Assembly (NCBI GenBank): GCA_910588815.1
Contig: CAJUQY010000009.1
Location: forward strand, 1 to 16,796
Direction: 5' to 3'
DNA from: an uncultured Lachnospiraceae bacterium
GTDB lineage: Bacteria > Bacillota > Clostridia > Lachnospirales > Lachnospiraceae
Length of the DNA stretch: 16,796 nt
The notes beneath the pieces are model-generated. The model saw only the letters and a list, made by a program, of their open reading frames with translations, searched no databases and was not told the DNA's origin. Below are positions 15,327 to 16,796 of the stretch, piece after piece (position 1 is the first letter of the stretch; each line of letters begins with the position of its first letter). The position numbers and the translations under genes were made by a program.

Positions 15327-16697
15327 ATGGAGGAGCAGCTGGCAAAAGGGAAGATCCTGCCGCTCCTCCTTAAGCTTGCGGTGCCGGCAACGGTTGCGCA
15401 GATTGTCAATGCGCTTTACAGCATGGTGGACCGCATTTATATCGGACATATGGAGGGGGTCGGAACCATTGCCCTGACGGGGCTGGGGCTGACGCTTCCC
15501 ATTATTTTAATTATCACGGCGTTCAGCCTTCTGGTCGGGCGGGGCGGAGGTCCGCTGCTTTCCATCCGGCTGGGAGAAAAGGATTATGAGGGGGCGGCGC
15601 TCCTTCAGGGGAATTCGCTGAGCCTGCTTTTGGGACTGGGGATCTTTCTGACGGTGTTTTTTTATCTGCTTTGTGATCCGATTCTTCTGCTGTTCGGAAC
15701 CAGTGAGGCGGCGCTTCCTTACGCGTCCTCTTACCTGCGGATTTACGTGCTGGGGACGGTGCCCGTCATGATCAGTATGGGAATGAACTCCTTTCTCAAT
15801 GCACAGGGCTTTACGACTCTGGGAACCATTACGGTGGTCATCGGCGCAGTGCTCAATCTGATCCTGGATCCGATCTTCATTTATGTGATGGATATGGGAA
15901 TCGCGGGGGCTGCGGTGGCGACGGTAATTTCCCAGTCTGTGTCTGCTCTGTGGGTATTGTTCCTGCTTCTGTTTTCAAAAAAGATCATTATCCGGACGAG
16001 GCTTCGGGACATGCGGGTGAGGTGGGAGTGTGCAAGGCGGATTTTCGCCCTCGGTGTCTCCAGCTTTGTGTTCCTGGCCAATGACAGCCTGGTGCAGATC
16101 CTCATCAATCTGCTGCTCAGGTACTGGAGCCCGGATATTGCCACTGGCGATATGTATATCGGATGCATGACCATTGTATACAGCATGTATCAGATTTTTT
16201 TCATGCCGCTCCAGGGGGTGACCCAGGGGGCGCAGCCCATTGTCGGATATTGCTTTGGCGCAAAGGATTATGGGCGCATGCGGAAGACCATCAATTACGG
16301 GAGGGTTTGTTCGCTGGCCTGCGCTACGCTTATGTGGGCCGTGTTTATGCTCTTTCCCAGCCAGGTGGCCGGGCTGTTTACCACGGATGAAGCGCTGCTG
16401 TCTACCTGTGCAAGCTCCATACGAATCGCTTTCTGCCTGAATTTCGTGCTGGGAATGCAGATGATGAATCAGCATATGTTCATCGCCATGGGAAATGCAA
16501 AGCTGTCCCTGATCTTTGGCCTTATGCGGAAGATCTTTGTGCTGATTCCGCTGGTGCTGGTGTTCCCGTTCTTCATGGGGGCCATCGGCGTATTCCTTGC
16601 GGAACCGGTATCCAATATCATCACTGTGATCGTAACTTATATCTGTTTTAGCCGGTACTTGAAAAGCCTGGAGCGGGCGGAAGGCTTGCAGGAGTAA
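15327..16697 (+). CDS. MATE-family efflux transporter
   Basis: A membrane antiporter of about 456 residues with about 12 predicted helices. MATE proteins use Na+ or H+ gradients to export cationic drugs and metabolites. It opens with the typical GKILPLLLKLAVPATVAQIV and has the first-helix segment YSMVDRIYIGHMEGVGTIAL. In the second half, QGAQPIVGYCFGAKDYGRMR mirrors the pseudo-repeat of the first half (LLSIRLGEKDYEGA). ATG 15327 is preferred to ATG 15312: AGGGGAGA at 15315-15322 suits the former, and nothing suits the latter. It closely follows the SDR gene. The substrate is unknown. Confidence 0.93.
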   Translation: MEEQLAKGKILPLLLKLAVPATVAQIVNALYSMVDRIYIGHMEGVGTIALTGLGLTLPIILIITAFSLLVGRGGGPLLSIRLGEKDYEGAALLQGNSLSLLLGLGIFLTVFFYLLCDPILLLFGTSEAALPYASSYLRIYVLGTVPVMISMGMNSFLNAQGFTTLGTITVVIGAVLNLILDPIFIYVMDMGIAGAAVATVISQSVSALWVLFLLLFSKKIIIRTRLRDMRVRWECARRIFALGVSSFVFLANDSLVQILINLLLRYWSPDIATGDMYIGCMTIVYSMYQIFFMPLQGVTQGAQPIVGYCFGAKDYGRMRKTINYGRVCSLACATLMWAVFMLFPSQVAGLFTTDEALLSTCASSIRIAFCLNFVLGMQMMNQHMFIAMGNAKLSLIFGLMRKIFVLIPLVLVFPFFMGAIGVFLAEPVSNIITVIVTYICFSRYLKSLERAEGLQE

Positions 16698-16716
16698 AGA
16701 AGTTTTGGGGATATAC

Positions 16717-16796
16717 GCCGGGGCGGAGACTTTTCTTTCCATCGCAGACACGGCAGGCCTATCGTCTGCTCACGGAAAAAAAGTCTCCGCCCCGGC
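16717..16796. repeat. Long inverted repeat at the right edge
   Basis: The 24-nt arm at 16717-16740 (starting GCCGGGGCGGAGAC) is matched by its complement at 16774-16796 with a single extra base. The 33-nt interior holds a second inverted pair, GCAGAC (16744-16749) and GTCTGC (16764-16769). It lies 20 bp after the MATE stop and could act as its terminator, but any following T tract is outside the window. The arm length is more like a MITE-type or dispersed palindromic element. Confidence 0.8.

Overview
The window looks like chromosomal DNA of a Gram-positive anaerobe, most likely Lachnospiraceae (Clostridium cluster XIVa). The grounds are AGGAGG-type ribosome binding sites, sigma-A style promoters, a single-chain 1,249-residue PurL with a fused glutaminase domain, a small membrane protein of a type I associate with Lachnospiraceae, and an N-terminal fragment typical of the AAA-like/PD-(D/E)XK proteins of this group. 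This placement is inference from the proteins; no rRNA gene is present.

Region 1 (1-4805) is a damaged sugar-uptake locus. It opens with the 3' end of an OmpR-type response regulator and a strong terminator. A spacer follows, holding a tandem 11-bp repeat. Next come an intact CUT1 permease (MalG type), an alpha-galactosidase (GH36), a small membrane protein, an MsmX/UgpC-type ATPase and an AraC regulator. Together these suggest import and hydrolysis of alpha-galactosides such as melibiose or raffinose. However, the galactosidase, the ATPase and the AraC gene have each lost an internal segment, out of frame, while keeping recognisable 5' and 3' ends. The MalF partner and the solute-binding protein are absent from this window. 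As written, the locus cannot make a working importer or galactosidase.

Region 2 (4806-9197) is purL, with its own TTGACT-17-TATGAT promoter, a structured leader of about 135 nt, and a bidirectional terminator shared with the convergent gene.

Region 3 (9217-13037) holds a leftward HSL-like alpha/beta hydrolase with Asp in place of the usual nucleophilic Ser. It is separated from a rightward P2A Ca2+-type ATPase by an array of about 175 bp of palindromic repeats. The ATPase appears to have a shortened N-terminus, just downstream of the array.

Region 4 (13038-16796) holds a remnant of an AAA-like gene, then a ketopantoate-reductase-family protein, an SDR oxidoreductase and a MATE exporter; the last two form a tight pair. 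The window ends exactly at the end of a long inverted repeat.

I do not see a convincing new multi-gene system. The most notable signals are the repeated internal deletions, the altered hydrolase nucleophile, the palindromic array, the purL leader and two RNA-scale structures (1447-1496 and 16717-16796).
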